A stretch of DNA of 64,000 nucleotides from Periplaneta americana (Eukaryota; Arthropoda; Insecta; Blattodea; Blattidae). Below, piece after piece: positions 1 through 11,139 of the stretch (position 1 is the stretch's first letter; the number at the start of each line of letters is the position of its first letter). A model generated the notes under the pieces. That model made no database searches and had not been told where the DNA came from. It saw nothing but the letters and a program-made list of their open reading frames with translations. The DNA lies in contig NC_091128.1 of the NCBI RefSeq assembly GCF_040183065.1, positions 179,020,168 to 179,084,167 on the forward strand. Reading direction: 5' to 3'. A program made the translations under genes and the position numbers.

Positions 1-901
1 TTCCTATTTCTCTTTTTGTTCCTAAAAAACCCTTCCCTTTGCGATTTGTTTATATATGTACATGTATATTAAATAACTGAGTAATTAGCCCTATTACATA
101 GCCAGAAATTTAGTAACCAAGTTATTGTAATAATTGCTGCCTTTATTCGCTGCATGTGCATGTACATCCCTGTTGTCTACGTTACAGTGGATGCGCTATG
201 CGCTCGTGATCACGGTCGAGCTCTTCTACCGTGATTGGGAGCTAATATCGTCTCATCCCTGTTCTAGACTGTGGTATTACTATCACGCTGAAAATTATTC
301 CAACGGGCGTAAATCACAGAATGCCGTGTCTGAGGCCTTCCGGTGGAGCTGGCAAGCAGCTGCGTGTAAATTGTCTGAATCGAATTCAAGGAATTTCGGG
401 TCATTATAAAAACAATATTATGAACCCCAACCCTGATGGAATGGTGCGACTCTATCCAACGTAATATTTTCCAGTCATGTTGGACTCGCCGGAGTTCAAA
501 GGCAGGTCTCGAACTTGCAGCTGACCTTATTCCTGATACGCAGGGTTAATAGCGTAATTAACTAGTTGATTAATAAAGCGTGGAGATGGGAAGAGGGCGG
601 AGTGAGATAAATCAGCCAGTCTTAGCTGACGGGATAATTCATGCGTTACTATGAGCAGCGGTGTTACTTCTGAACAACAAGAATTGAAAGCTCAAGATAG
701 GGCAGGGTTCTATAGCAGAAGTTGTGACCAAGGCAAGGGTTGGCATTGAGATTTAAATTCAGAGTTAATCCGAATTCGGCGAAGTGTGAGTGAATCTGCA
801 CAACACATTTGCAACAAACGGCAGAAAGTTGACCTTAGACCAAACGCTACCACGTCAAACAGCCTCGTTGCAGTTGATAAAATACAGATGAAGTAAATAT
901 G
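1..901. other. No gene or repeat recognised
   Basis: Short open frames occur on both strands (for example 134-409 and 710-919), but none shows a motif, a plausible splice structure or a known family. I see no tandem repeat or terminal inverted repeat. The Penelope-like element begins just to the right. Confidence 0.5.
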
Positions 902-1615
902 TACATCTTGATTACACAACTTTTAACGCTGTATCACTTCGGAATATGTATGATAAGAACTTTCTTGTCTTAAATTCTAACGTACCTTGTTAACATGTTT
1001 CGACCTATTTTCGGTCATCTTCGGAACTGGTCGTTGTTGGTCTTGGCGTCTCTTGTTTCCTGTGTGGGTGCGTTCGTAGTGTAGAGTCAAAGAGTGTGTG
1101 TGTTTTGAAGTTGAGTTGTGTGTTGAGAATATCGTTGGGGTGTGTTTTCATGTGTCTGTATGTTTCATATTGTTCTAGTGTGTTGAGTTTCTGGCTTTTT
1201 GGTTGGATGTGCAGTATTTCCATGTCTGTGTTGATGTCTCTGTAGGTGTGGTTGGCATTTGTGATGTGTTCTGCATATGTGGAGGTGTTTTGTAATTTTG
1301 TTATGGCTGTGATGTGTTCTTTGTAACGTGTTTGAAATGATCTGCCTGTCTGTCCTATGTAGAAGTTGTTGCAGGTGTTACATTTGAGTTTGTATACGCC
1401 TGTGTGGTTGTATTTGTTTGTTTGTGTGTTGAGATGTTTTTGTAAAGTGTTATTTGTTCTTATGCGATGTTGTAGTTTAATTTCTTGAATGAGGTTGCAA
1501 TTTTATGTGTGTTTTTGTTTTCGTATGTTAGTGTGATGTATTTTTTGTGTTCTTGTGTTTGTGTTGTATTCTTCTGTTTTTTGTGGTTTTGTTTTGTCTT
1601 ACGTATTATGTTGTC

Positions 1616-1617
<2 letters not shown>
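902..1617 (-). mobile_element. Penelope-like element copy A, 3' part
   Basis: This is the 3' end of a Penelope-like retroelement read right to left. The end sequence (902-1030) and the coding part match three other copies in the window (50046-51020, 54900-55410, and a fragment at 4906-5070). The element continues at 4673-4905 after a nested LINE: the copy at 50.7 kb runs straight through the interruption point. The terminal block near 985-1030 contains a conserved GAAGATGACC / GGTCGAAAC stem on the minus strand, discussed in the findings. Assignment rests on the GIY-YIG endonuclease frame, which among retroelements is diagnostic of Penelope-like elements. Confidence 0.8.
1005..1570 (-). pseudogene. 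Broken GIY-YIG endonuclease of Penelope-like element A
   Basis: Translation on the minus strand gives the C-terminal part of a Penelope-like polyprotein, including a YIGQTGRSF segment, the YIG half of the GIY-YIG nuclease. The tail contains a cysteine-rich NTCNNFY segment and the [19 protein letters not shown] stretch shared with the other copies. Relative to the copy at 50126-50830 there is a single-base loss near 1458 (TTCTTATGCG versus TTCTGTATGCG), which breaks the frame. The enzyme would nick target DNA for element integration, but this copy cannot make a full product. Confidence 0.75.

Positions 1618-1618
<1 letters not shown>

Positions 1619-1672
<54 letters not shown>
1619..1672. repeat. 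(AAT)n microsatellite, LINE tail
   Basis: About 18 units of AAT/ATT directly at the 3' end of the minus-strand LINE. It is most simply the element's own 3' tail rather than an independent microsatellite. Confidence 0.9.
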
Positions 1673-2020
1673 TTATTTTAGCTGGCAGAGTTAAGGCCGT
1701 AAGGCCTTCTCTTCCACTCAACCAGCAAAAAGAGTATATACATATGCATGAACTTACAAGAATTCAACAATTTGATTTAGATTAGATTTACATGTATACA
1801 AGATTTATTTACGAATTAAACAACAAAATACTATGAACTATTAATTAAACACTGAAATAAACTGTGTAGCAGAATTAAGCTAAAATACATAGAATGTTAA
1901 TATATTTCAAATAATATTAGATAATAGAAAGAGATTATTATGAGACAATTTTGAAAATACAGCACAATCAGGATGATGTCTAAAAGAAAGAAGTAACAAT
2001 GTAGTCACTGATAGTTTAAA

Positions 2021-2635
2021 TCAGTATGATTGGAGTGAAATGCTAAGAAGGTTATCTTTTAAGCTGTTCTTAAAGGTGTTTGTTGTCTTGCAGCCCCTAA
2101 TACTTTGTGACAAGGAATTCCATTGACGCGAGGTGGATACTGTAAAAGATGATGAATAACAAGATGTTCTATGAAGAGGTATACTTAGCGTGCCACAGAT
2201 AAGTGATCTGGTATTTACGTCGTGGTTAGAGTATAGATAAGAGAAACGAGACGAAAGGTAATTTGGTGTTAAGGTGTGCAGAATTCGAAAGAGTAAAGAC
2301 AAAGAATGTAAAGTTCTGCGTTCTTTAAGTCGGAGCCACGAAAGACTTGCGAAGGACGGTGATATGTGATCATATCGTCGGATGTTGCACACGTATCTGA
2401 CGCCCACATTCTGAGCTCGCTGTAACTTGACTGACAGTTCAGAACTTAGGTCACTTAACAAAACGTCACAATAATCGAAGTGCGGCATTACTAGGGTTTG
2501 CACTAGGGTAAGTTTTAGTTGCTGGGGCAAGAAGTTTCTCAAGCGACTCAAACAGTGAATGGAGGAACAGATTTTTTTTATCGTTTCTTTAACGTGAAAA
2601 TTCCAACTTAGATTATTATCAAAAAAAGAAGCCAA
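2021..2635 (-). pseudogene. LINE ORF2 C-terminal part after frameshift
   Basis: About 204 residues forming the reverse-transcriptase thumb and C-terminal region. It contains RAQNVGVRYVCNI and a WLRLKERRTLHSLSLLFRIL segment, the usual carboxy end of CR1/Jockey-group ORF2 proteins, and ends in QSY followed by stop. There is no RNase H domain. It overlaps the preceding frame at 2619-2635, in a run of A/T that caused a frameshift: the sense continues from NLGFFF into FFDNNLSW. Confidence 0.8.
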
Positions 2636-3773
2636 GATTTTTTACGACAGATGAATAAGGGATTAGCGTGTTGTTAAGGGTAACAACTGAAAGATTACTG
2701 TTATTAAGGGAGTTAACTAAACGCTTATGTCCAATAATTATAGCTTGAGTCTTACTTGGATTAAGTGCGAGTCCGAAATTGGCCGCCCAAGTGGAGACAG
2801 TGGCTAGGTCACAATTTAACTTGTCAATCGATTCATTGATCGTATTGGGTCTGGAATGTATGTAAAGTTGTAGGTCGTCGGCATAGAGGTGATATCGGCA
2901 ATACTGTAAGTTCTTTGATACGTCATTAATGTAGATAGAGAAAAGTAGTGGTCCTAATACGGAGCCCTGCGGCACTCCCGCCTTTGTACATCGCCATTGG
3001 GAGAATTGATTATCAAGAGAAACACACTGTTGGCGGTCCCGTAGGTAGGAGTCCATCCAGCTCAAGGTATTGTCTGACAGGTGCAAAGTCTTCATCTTTG
3101 CAAGAAGCAAGTCGATATCAACAGAATCAAAGGCATTGCTGAAATCGAGAAGAGTTAGTGCCGTTACTTCACCCCTATCCATAGCTTGACGGATGTCCTC
3201 AGTCACTTTAAGTAGGGCTGTAGTAGTGCTGTGTCCATGCCTGAAACCCGATTGATAGTCATCAAGGAGTTTGTGTTCGTCGAGATAGTTCGTAATTTGT
3301 CCGTGTACAATATGTTCTAATGCTTTTGAAAGAGTGGGAAGAATTGATATCGGTCTGTATTGGTTTACTGTAGAAGGTGTGTTAGATTTAGGTAAAGGTT
3401 TCACTAATGCCATTTTCCAGAGTGAGGCGTAGGACCCAGTCATAATAGATGCATTGAATATATGGGTGACGGTCGGCAGGATCACATCTATTATTTTATA
3501 CAGGAGAGTGATATTTATATTGTCTATACCTTGGGCTTTAGATTTCATACGTCGCAGCGTCTTCATTACGTCAGTCGGGTTAATGTATTTAAAGAAGAAT
3601 TTATCCCACACAGGTTGGGGGTAAGATCTGAGAAATTCAAGAGCCTCTTGTTCATGTAATGGTTCAGGTGGAGCAGTGACGAAATGTTCATTTAGACTAT
3701 TGAGTGACAAGTTGATGTTATCTACCCGAGGCTTTGCTTTTGTTAGACCCAGGTTATTAAGGTTACGCCACAA
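2619..3773 (-). pseudogene. LINE reverse transcriptase domain
   Basis: This frame carries the RT core in order: NQYRPISILPTLSKALE (motif 1/2), QSGFRHGHSTTTALL, the LLDFSNAFDSVD block with the first catalytic Asp, AGVPQGSVLGPLLF, and the YADDLQLY box with the catalytic Asp pair. These are hallmark non-LTR RT motifs. The frame is continuous with the upstream endonuclease frame except for one stop codon at 3774-3776. The first residue after that stop is TTG, so the apparent start is not a true initiation site. Confidence 0.9.
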
Positions 3774-4668
3774 TTATTTCGCACTGACCGAAGGGAGAAT
3801 AAGGGAATGTGCATGGCGTAATTTAGCATTTCTTACTGCTTGATTACATTTATTTCTTAAAACTTTGTAAGTATTAAAATCTAATTCGTCCTTGCTCCGT
3901 CTGTATTTACGATAAGCAGTATCTCTGTCTGTCATGAGTAATTTTATGGCATCGCACATCCAAGGCGCAGGGTGTCTACCAACTCGTCTGGTTTTCAAGG
4001 GTGCGTGTTTATCGTATAACTGAATTACTAGGTCGTTAAATTTTTCGATTTTGTCGTCAATGTCTGGTAAATTCCACACTTCAGTCCAAGGCAGGCTAAG
4101 TGCATCGTTGATTAATTCATCATGCTCAATATGCTTCAAGTCACGGTATGATGTGATGTGAGGTTTATATTTTGGACAATACAAGGAATATTCTAGAAAG
4201 ATTATGTCGTGAGCTGAGATACCCGGCTCTGGTAGTTGTCCATTCGTTAATGCTAGCTGAGGATTAGTCGTGGCAATAATGTCAAGAAGTGTCTCCGATT
4301 CCTGGGTGTGGTGGGTAGCTGCGGAAGGAAGGATGGACATATTGTAAGACTCAAACATGTTCTTAAGTTGAACTGTAGCGTAATTACTTGAATTTAATAA
4401 GTTTGTATTGAAATCGCCTAAAATAACAGTATGGTCATAGTGAGGCACAAGATTAAGCAAAGGTGTTTCAAGGTCACTTAAGAATCCTGATTTAGGGGGT
4501 TTGTATACAACTCCAAGGAGGCACTTTTTGTTGCTTGCACCGACTTCGATGAATAGATATTCAGGATGTTCTAAGACTTCATTCGAAGACTGGTAGACAA
4601 TTTTAAACGGTAAGTCCGATCGCATATATATCGCAACACCACCTCCACGCTTACCGATTCGGTCATTT
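3774..4668 (-). pseudogene. LINE apurinic-like endonuclease, N-terminally truncated
   Basis: The frame begins in the middle of the endonuclease with GGGVAIYM and contains LGDFNTNLL, equivalent to the GDFN catalytic block, and ISAHDIIFLEY near the usual SDH motif. The linker to RT includes APWMCDAIKLLM. This nuclease nicks the target to prime reverse transcription. The upstream third of the domain is lost to 5' truncation at the Penelope junction, and a TAA at 3774-3776 separates it from RT. Confidence 0.85.
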
Positions 4669-4672
4669 CTAC

Positions 4673-4905
4673 ATTATGTTGGGGTTGTATCCGTTTTCTT
4701 GTGCTATGTATTTGATTGTGTTTAGCTCTTCGTTGTAATCCTGTTGGTTCATTGGTATGTTGAGTAGTCTGTGTACCATTGTTCGGAATGCAGCTTGTTT
4801 GTGTTGTGTGGGGTGGTTGGATGTTTGTGTATGTGTTGTTGTTGTGGGTTTTCTGTATACTTTGAATGCTTGTTTGTTGTCTAATTTTGTTATTGTTATT
4901 CAAAA
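4673..4905 (-). mobile_element. Penelope-like element copy A, upstream continuation
   Basis: Minus-strand Penelope sequence encoding the segment just before the GIY-YIG domain ([16 protein letters not shown] type in the 50.7-kb copy). It matches about 50725-50935 closely and continues element A after the nested LINE. It stops abruptly at about 4905, where plus-oriented Penelope end sequence begins. Confidence 0.8.
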
Positions 4906-5075
4906 CACACACACTCTTTGACTCTACACTACGAACACACCCTCACAGGAAACAAGAGGCGCCAAGACCAACAATGACCAGTTCTGCAGATGACCGAAAA
5001 TAGGTCGAAACATGTTAACAAGGTACGTTAATATTTAACACAAGAAAATACGTATCATACATATTCCGAAGTAAA
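4906..5075 (+). mobile_element. Penelope-like element copy B, 3' end fragment
   Basis: A plus-oriented terminal fragment beginning in the coding end (CAAAACACACACACTC) and running through the ACCAGTTCTGCAGATGACC / AGGTCGAAACATG block to the terminal CATATTCCGAAGT sequence. It corresponds to about 55200-55370. It abuts element A in opposite orientation, giving a head-to-head arrangement. Confidence 0.8.
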
Positions 5076-6791
5076 TATGTTCTGTTGTGGGGTGCAGCCA
5101 GGATTTGAAAGTTAAACATACTTTTAGATAGTGACTATGCCATTCCTACAAATATTAGGGATGTTGGACAGAATCTTCATGGCTATCCAAGTTCAAAAAT
5201 CCACGAGATGTAAACGTGTAACATTTTTTTTTTCAGATCCACATTGCTAAATGACAACGAAATTTGGACTCACTGGAAACATGAACGCAACGCAGATGAA
5301 ATGTGCAAGAATCGTTTACTTTTCATTACATCAGAGGTAAAATAACGAAATTACGGTATTAACTATGAAATATTACATTATATCCTCAATATACAATATA
5401 CACAAATTTGTCTTTCGGAAAGACGACTAGGAAGACCTCTGAAATATCTGGAAGATGACAGTCATTTGTTCACTGCAACGGACCTTCTAATGAAAGGAGT
5501 GAAGGTTTCTGATGACGAATTACCACCATTCCACGCAATAGAAGACTCTTGTCAGTGCAACCAACGCATCCTTCGTAACTTTATAAGCTTGCATTTCTGA
5601 TATACCTATGCAATGTCTGTCTCACAAATATTTTTATGCTACCTAGACCTACTTCACTCCAGCTTTATTTTACTTAGTTTTAATTTCAGTTCAATTTAAT
5701 TTCCTTTTCCAGTTCATCTACTTTTTCATTTCAATTCATTCCACTTCATTCATTTCAGTGCCCCAAACATTACTTTTTTAATTACACACCATTTTCTGTA
5801 TCACATATAATTTTTTGCATTAAAAATAAGAAAACGGTGGGGGGGGGGGTCTAATAAGAGAGTAAATACGGTATTGTTTCATTTTAACATCAATTATATT
5901 ATGAGAAGCTATTCTACGTTTTAATTCCCACATTTTTTTTCATATTTTATTTATTTCATTTTAGTGAAACGATTAAAAATAACTTTTTTTATATTTACGT
6001 TGACGGAAGGATCTCAATTTATAAATTTATGATATAAAAATAAGATTAAATACAGTAGGCCTACTATTTTAGGTATAGTCTTGATAACACTGACTTTAAA
6101 GAAAGCGTCAGGCCTGTATGGAACAAAGAAGCCCTGGAGAAGTTGAAATAATTACAACTTTGACAAGAAGCTACTGAAGGAGGTCACTGTTCTGATGCGT
6201 ATCGCAGCGTCTGAATGGCTTCTCAGATGAACAGAGATCCCTCATCTCGCTGCCACGTGGTCGCATTCCTCTCTCTCAATTCCCAAACTTCGAAAGGACT
6301 CGTGTCCGAATTAGGTCAGCAGCGGCTCTATTTTGTCGTGATTTATACTGCCATTACTAAAGAGGGTGATTGTTAACAAGGACCGTCTTCAGGAATGTCA
6401 CTTTCACTTAATCCGACTTTAGTAGAGAGAAAACGCAGAATTTGTATTCAGAGTCACAACTTAACTTACTATTCAGTCGTAACTTAGCCAAAAGCTAGTA
6501 CGATTCAAGATACGTGAAGATCAACCTTTGTACAACATTTAGCGCTATAATTTGCCTGAACAACAACCTAATGAGACATTTGCGTGCTAAGATGAAACTA
6601 AGTTTAAGGCTGAAATGGATTTAGAAGATATAAATTTCCAAGAATTCATGAATCATGAGTTCTGTGTCATATTATTTGTTTCTTAATCCCAAGTTATGCC
6701 TATGTAATCATAACCTCAATCTTATCTCCAGTTTTACCAGTGTATTCAGAAGTTATGTAGCTATAAAGAATGTTCAAAATTTCTCTTTACT

Positions 6792-6793
<2 letters not shown>
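5076..6793. other. No gene recognised
   Basis: AT-rich sequence without repeats that I can pair inside the window. One reading at 5411-5598 on the plus strand stays open and contains RRLGRPLKYLEDDS and SDDELPPFHAIEDS. It may be an old coding remnant, but I cannot assign it. A short G run occurs near 5840. Confidence 0.4.

Positions 6794-6857
<64 letters not shown>
6792..6857. repeat. (ATT)n microsatellite
   Basis: About 21 perfect ATT units. No LINE end was recognised beside it. Confidence 0.9.
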
Positions 6858-6859
<2 letters not shown>

Positions 6860-6915
6860 TTTCATCTGAAAGTCAATGAAGAAGGAAGACTTGATATTTT
6901 AAAATCAGTTAACCT

Positions 6916-7106
6916 GTATGGGTGCTATGCACAGACATTTCGCTAGCCCGCGCTACGAGCGTGCTAAACTAGCTCCGGCTATCGACTGATTACTTGTACA
7001 GGATTCATATATCATATCGCTAACACTGGTTTATGAATACGAAAAACGTTAGTTCGCTGATCATCCACCGGAAGCCCGCGCTAAAAATGTGTATGAATTT
7101 GGCCCT
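6916..7106. mobile_element. Short TIR element (MITE), family GGGC-TATTCATAGACAT, copy 1
   Basis: A noncoding element of about 190 bp whose ends are inverted repeats. The left end reads GGGTGCTATGCACAGACATT. The reverse of the right end reads GGGCCAAATTCATACACAT. A GC-rich subterminal stretch (CTAGCCCGCGCT / AGCGCGGGCTT) extends the inverted repeat. A second copy lies at 28498-28725 and shares the inside (GATTACTTGTACAGGATTC, CACTGGTTTATGAATACG). No target duplication is clear. Confidence 0.7.
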
Positions 7107-7109
7107 AAA

Positions 7110-8015
7110 TATTTATATCACATAATAGAATTTGAAAAAATATATATATAAGTATTAAGTTTACAAAGACTGGGATTCTTTCATCTGAAATAAAAATTAC
7201 TTATAATCTTATATTAATATATTTTTATTCAACATAAGGTTGTTATGTCTATTTTGAATGATACGTATTTAAATAACAAAGCATAAAGCAAGAATTCTCG
7301 TGTTCCCTGTGTACAACAACTTTATTGAATTGCATTCTGTCTAGGCATATTTTGAATGATAGTTACTTAAATAATAGCTTCTTGTTTAAAGGTTGTGCAG
7401 TTTATTATTTAGCAGAAGTGAGGTTAAGAATACCGGTAATGAGGAATGTTAGTCTACATTCGAAATAGAAACGTCTATTATTGTTTGTTCTCATACAGTG
7501 CAAAATAGAAAAGATAATAATTTAAATATAAATATCAACGACGTACAGATTATGAGATGGTCAGATGTCAGATTTTTAGGTGTAATGTTTGATGAATGTA
7601 TGAACTAGATGGAATAAAAAACAGACAAAAAGATGGAGAGAAATAGCCTATAAAAGAGTAACTAACAAAATTGACAGGAGAAAGGAAAAAGAAATAAGAA
7701 AGGAAGGTGAATGTTACTTATGTCCCGCCCACTATAGGAGACATAGGCCAGTTTTACACTAATGCTAAACATATTTAGTATAACTTGTTGCTTGTGGGCC
7801 ATCCCAAACCCCGACCTTCACTCCTAAGAGCGCCAGTCCTTATATACCCGTCAGTCAAGGCCTTCTGACAAATAAAAGCAATTGACAATAGATATCTCAG
7901 TCATGACAACCTCATAAAATATCCTATCAATTTGAATAATCGATCTTGCTACGTACAACATAATTATATTATTACCCATTTCAGCGAGTACGGACGACCA
8001 CTGCAAAGTACGACA
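7110..8015. other. No gene recognised
   Basis: AT-rich. A short near-duplicate (TATTTTGAATGATA) occurs at about 7251 and 7349. Nothing codes convincingly. Confidence 0.4.
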
Positions 8016-8596
8016 ATTTGGTCCAGGGAGCATTCTCTTTTGGCACAAGGATGATTTATGTAACATGTTTCTAAATTATTAGTCTTTTAAATACCGGTAC
8101 ATTCTTTAATATAATTTAGTCCAGGGAGCATTCTCTTTTGGCACAAGGATGATTTATGTAACATGTTTCTAAATTAGTCTTTTAAATACCGGTACATTCT
8201 TTAATATAAATTGGTCCAGGAAGCATTCCCTTTTGGCACAAGGATGATTTATGTAACATGTTTCTAAATGATTAGTCTTTTAAATACCGGTACATTCTTT
8301 AATATAGTTTGGTCCAGGGAGCATTCTCTTTTGGCACAAGGATGATTTATGTAACATGTTTCTAAATTATTAGTATTTTAAATACCGGTACATTCTTTAA
8401 TATAATTTGGTCCAGGGAGCATTCTCTTTTGGCACAAGGATGATTTATGTAACATGTTTCTAAATTAGTCTTTGAAATACCGGTACATTCTTTAACATAA
8501 TTTGGTCCAGGGAGCATTCTCTTTTGGCGCAAGGATGATTTATATAACATGTTTCTAAATTATTAGTTCTTTAAATACCGGTACATTCTTTAATAA
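8016..8596. repeat. Tandem repeat, six units of 95-98 bp
   Basis: The phrase GTCCAGG(G/A)AGCATTC starts at 8021, 8119, 8214, 8312, 8410 and 8505, so units are 98, 95, 98, 98 and 95 bp. The 3-bp difference is presence or absence of one TTA in AAATTATTAGTC. Each unit contains TACCGGTACATTC. The short open frames here (7851-8066, 8362-8550) are by-products of the repeat. Confidence 0.92.
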
Positions 8597-8654
8597 ATCA
8601 CTGAAAAACAAATGTGAATATAGGGATGTGGAGTGAGTACGGAATTATTATTAT

Positions 8655-9120
8655 TTTTGGCGCATCATTTTTACGTAAATAACGACAAATAAAAACTAAC
8701 ATGCCGCATATTTTAAGAAACACAGGAAACAAGCATGAATATTATTCACCATTCTTAATGATCTTGGGATAGAAAAAAAAACGTATGGAATAGAAATTAC
8801 ATACAATTAATGTGCGTGTAATAAGCAATAAGCAAACCATCTTCGATTAATCATTTCAAAACAACGTGAATATAGCGTGGATTGTGTAGGAAAATAATTT
8901 CTTATATGTTGCTGCCAATGTGCATCATTGTTAACTTATGAAAACAAATGAAAATCAACATGGCATATAAACACTATTTGAAGAAAGATAGGAGATATTG
9001 AGTAATATTCAGCGTTCTTAATGATCTTTGGATGGAAAATAACAATGAAATATGTATAAAATAGAAATTACATACAGGTGAGCATAAAAAAAACAGTAAG
9101 TAGAATCATATCTGATTAAT
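8655..9120. repeat. Diverged direct duplication, about 270-bp period
   Basis: Two diverged direct copies share the order GTTCTTAATGATCTTTGGAT (TTCTTAATGATCTTGGGAT in copy 1), TAGAAATTACATACA and ATC(T/A)GATTAAT. They sit at about 8655-8850 and 8925-9120. No coding sense was seen. Confidence 0.55.
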
Positions 9121-9124
9121 AAGC

Positions 9125-10059
9125 TTAAATTACTCCAGGTTTAGTTTAAGAGTGCCCTATATCTAACGATGTCTCCCAGCAAATTACTTAATTCATAAAA
9201 ACAAAAAAAATCGTGTTGGAAGATTGAATTTGTGTATTTTCTCTGAAACTTTCCAAATATCTGTAGGCAGTCTTTTACATTAGATTGCCGAAAATTGGTT
9301 TATAGCGCAGCATTGGCAGTGATAAAAGTGTGAAATATTCGTTCAGTGAGCGGTGGATACTCTACATTGACCGAAAGGAATAAAAGAGACGGAATAAATT
9401 AAGATTTGAGCAGTAATGAGAAATGAACAATGGCAGGAGCAGCAGCTACTGCAGAAATGCCAGATCCGTCGCTCGAGAGGACGAGCTTCACGTAGACATG
9501 CTCCAGTGCGCAGGCGGCCGTTTGTAGTCAAAGCGTCTTTGAAGTGCGTTCGATCATCACAGCTATCGACTTTTCCAAACATGTTACTTCCCGCTAGACG
9601 GGACAGTACAGCACACTTCAAGTGAAAGAACTGGTCGGCGATCACGAAGATAGAGGGGCGGCAAACAACGCACTTTTGTTGGAATCCGAAGACGACGAAA
9701 CGCAGAAACACACGACACGGCCCCCTGCAAGGCCTTGCAGCTCTACGAGGAACTTGTGAGTCAGCCTTAACAGCGGAAGATCAGTTTGCCCTAATTTTGA
9801 ACATGGCATTCACGGCTAACTGGATCCGAAGTGTAAAGATACGTTATTGTGACGCAACAAAAGTCAATTCCTTCAGCGGGAATGAACATTTATCATCCTG
9901 GAGAGTGGGACTGGGAGACCGTCTGTAGTCAACACATTACCTACCAGCCAATTCAACTGTGACTGTAGCAAACGAAATGAAGTAGGCTAATTTTACTGAG
10001 GGTCAAAATCTATGCGTGTTGATATGGACTCAAAAACAGAAACTGGCTATTTACTCAAT
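9125..10059. other. Unassigned; GC-richer patch at 9410-9720
   Basis: The patch 9410-9720 is clearly richer in G+C and CpG than its surroundings and is open on both strands (9343-9711 minus, 9416-9625 plus). I recognise no domain and no convincing splice sites. It could be an old gene or element fragment. The rest holds nothing recognisable. Confidence 0.35.
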
Positions 10060-10175
10060 AATTCATTTGAGGGAGGTGGATTAATCTTGCTGAGGACCGA
10101 TGGCGGACTTATGTGAGGGCGGCACTGAACCTGCGGGTTTTCTAAAATCCATTTGTAAGTTAGTAAATTTTATTG
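10060..10175 (+). mobile_element. LINE 3' end fragment
   Basis: The stretch GGCGGACTTATGTGAGGGCGG followed by a ...TGAACCTGCGGGTT... ending matches the 3' coding end of the LINE at 42060-42921 (GGCTATGTGAGGGCGGCAAT). It encodes the terminal R-A-A-x-N-L-R-V type residues. It is only a short remnant. Confidence 0.55.
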
Positions 10176-10334
10176 GGGATTTAAATCTTATCATTTGCAA
10201 AAAAAAAAAAGGATGTTTGTTAGTGTGTCATGACTGTTTTGTAATCTTCCTGAATGTCTGTGATGGACAGTCCTGTGGAATTCTATGATTGGTTGGACAG
10301 TTCTCTGTTGTCCGATTGTTTACCCTCGAGTTGT

Positions 10335-10335
10335 A

Positions 10336-10374
<39 letters not shown>

Positions 10375-10470
10375 ATGAGCAAAGAAATAAACAAGTAAAT
10401 GAATGAATCAATAAATAATTAAATAAATTAACAAGTAAATGAATGAATAAATAAATACCGGTACACAAAT
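10335..10470. repeat. (AAAT)n-rich tract
   Basis: A perfect AAAT run at about 10338-10374, then degenerate AAATGAATG and AAATAAAT units up to about 10520. It probably began as a retroelement tail. Confidence 0.85.
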
Positions 10471-10532
10471 GAATACATAAATAAGCAAATTCCTAATTGA
10501 CAAAATGAATAAATGAGTAAGTAAATACAAAT

Positions 10533-10567
10533 ACCTATTATATTATATTATATTATATTATATTATA
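10533..10567. repeat. (TATTA)n microsatellite
   Basis: About seven units of TATTA in a row. Confidence 0.85.
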
Positions 10568-10861
10568 TATTGTATTACAAAACACAATACAATCATAATA
10601 ACACAAAATATAGTACCGCTGATTTGCTCGCGAAACATATTTTGAGAAACGCTACTCTACACCGTACGTTGGATTATTTATACAATATTTTTTCATAATG
10701 GATTTACATTTATTAAGATATAATGTTCACAAGTTTCAGAGAAATATTGTAAGGTTCAATAAGTCTGCACCTTCTTCCTCGAGGGATTCGTAATTTACAT
10801 GCCTCTCAGTCAATATCAGTTCCAAAAATATCGTTATCAATATTCCTTCTTTCATAAATGC

Positions 10862-11087
10862 GGTCGACCTGGTTGGCGAGTTGGTATGGCGCTGGCCTTC
10901 TATGCCCAAGGTTGCGGGTTCGATCTCGGGCCAGGTCGATGGAATTTGAGTGTGCTTAAATGCGACAGGCTCATGTCAGTAGATTTACTGGCATGTAAAA
11001 GAATTCCTGCGGGACAAAATTCCGGCACATCCGGCGACGCTGATATAACCTCTGCAGTTGCGAGCGTCGTTAAATAAAACATAACAT

Positions 11088-11130
<43 letters not shown>

Positions 11131-11132
11131 TT
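10862..11132 (+). mobile_element. tRNA-derived SINE, type B
   Basis: The head resembles a tRNA with pol III boxes: GGTTGGCGAGTTGGTATGGC (box A-like) and GGTTGCGGGTTCGATC (box B-like). The body runs through CTCATGTCAGTAGATTTACT and TTCCGGCACATCCGGCGACG to a conserved end, GCAGTTGCGAGCGTCGTTAA, followed by an (ATTT)n tail at 11087-11132. Other copies lie at 13484-14395 (interrupted) and 48272-48412 (shortened). The 92-residue frame through it is not a gene. Confidence 0.85.
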
Positions 11133-11139
11133 ACCAACA

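Larger units (their letters stand above)
1618..4672 (-). mobile_element. 5'-truncated LINE (CR1/Jockey superfamily) nested in Penelope-like element
   Basis: A non-LTR retrotransposon about 3.05 kb long, read right to left. It consists of part of an apurinic-type endonuclease, a full reverse transcriptase, a 3' UTR (about 1676-2020) and an (ATT)n tail (plus strand 1619-1672). The 5' end is cut inside the endonuclease (about 4670), so ORF1 and the first endonuclease motifs are missing. Both flanks are the same Penelope-like element and join up in the 50.7-kb copy, so this is an insertion into it. A short TCTA is present at both borders and may be a target duplication. The coding region carries one stop and one frameshift. 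Confidence 0.85.

Noticed and set aside
134..409. 91-residue frame near the left edge
   Set aside because: No motif, no repeat support and ordinary length for random open frames here.
7851..8550. Small frames resembling each other (CYINHPCAKRECSL type)
   Set aside because: They are repeats of the 95-98-bp tandem unit read in frame, not paralogous genes.
8016..8596. CRISPR-like array
   Set aside because: Regular spacing, but the whole unit is repeated rather than short repeats with unique spacers, and the context is eukaryotic.
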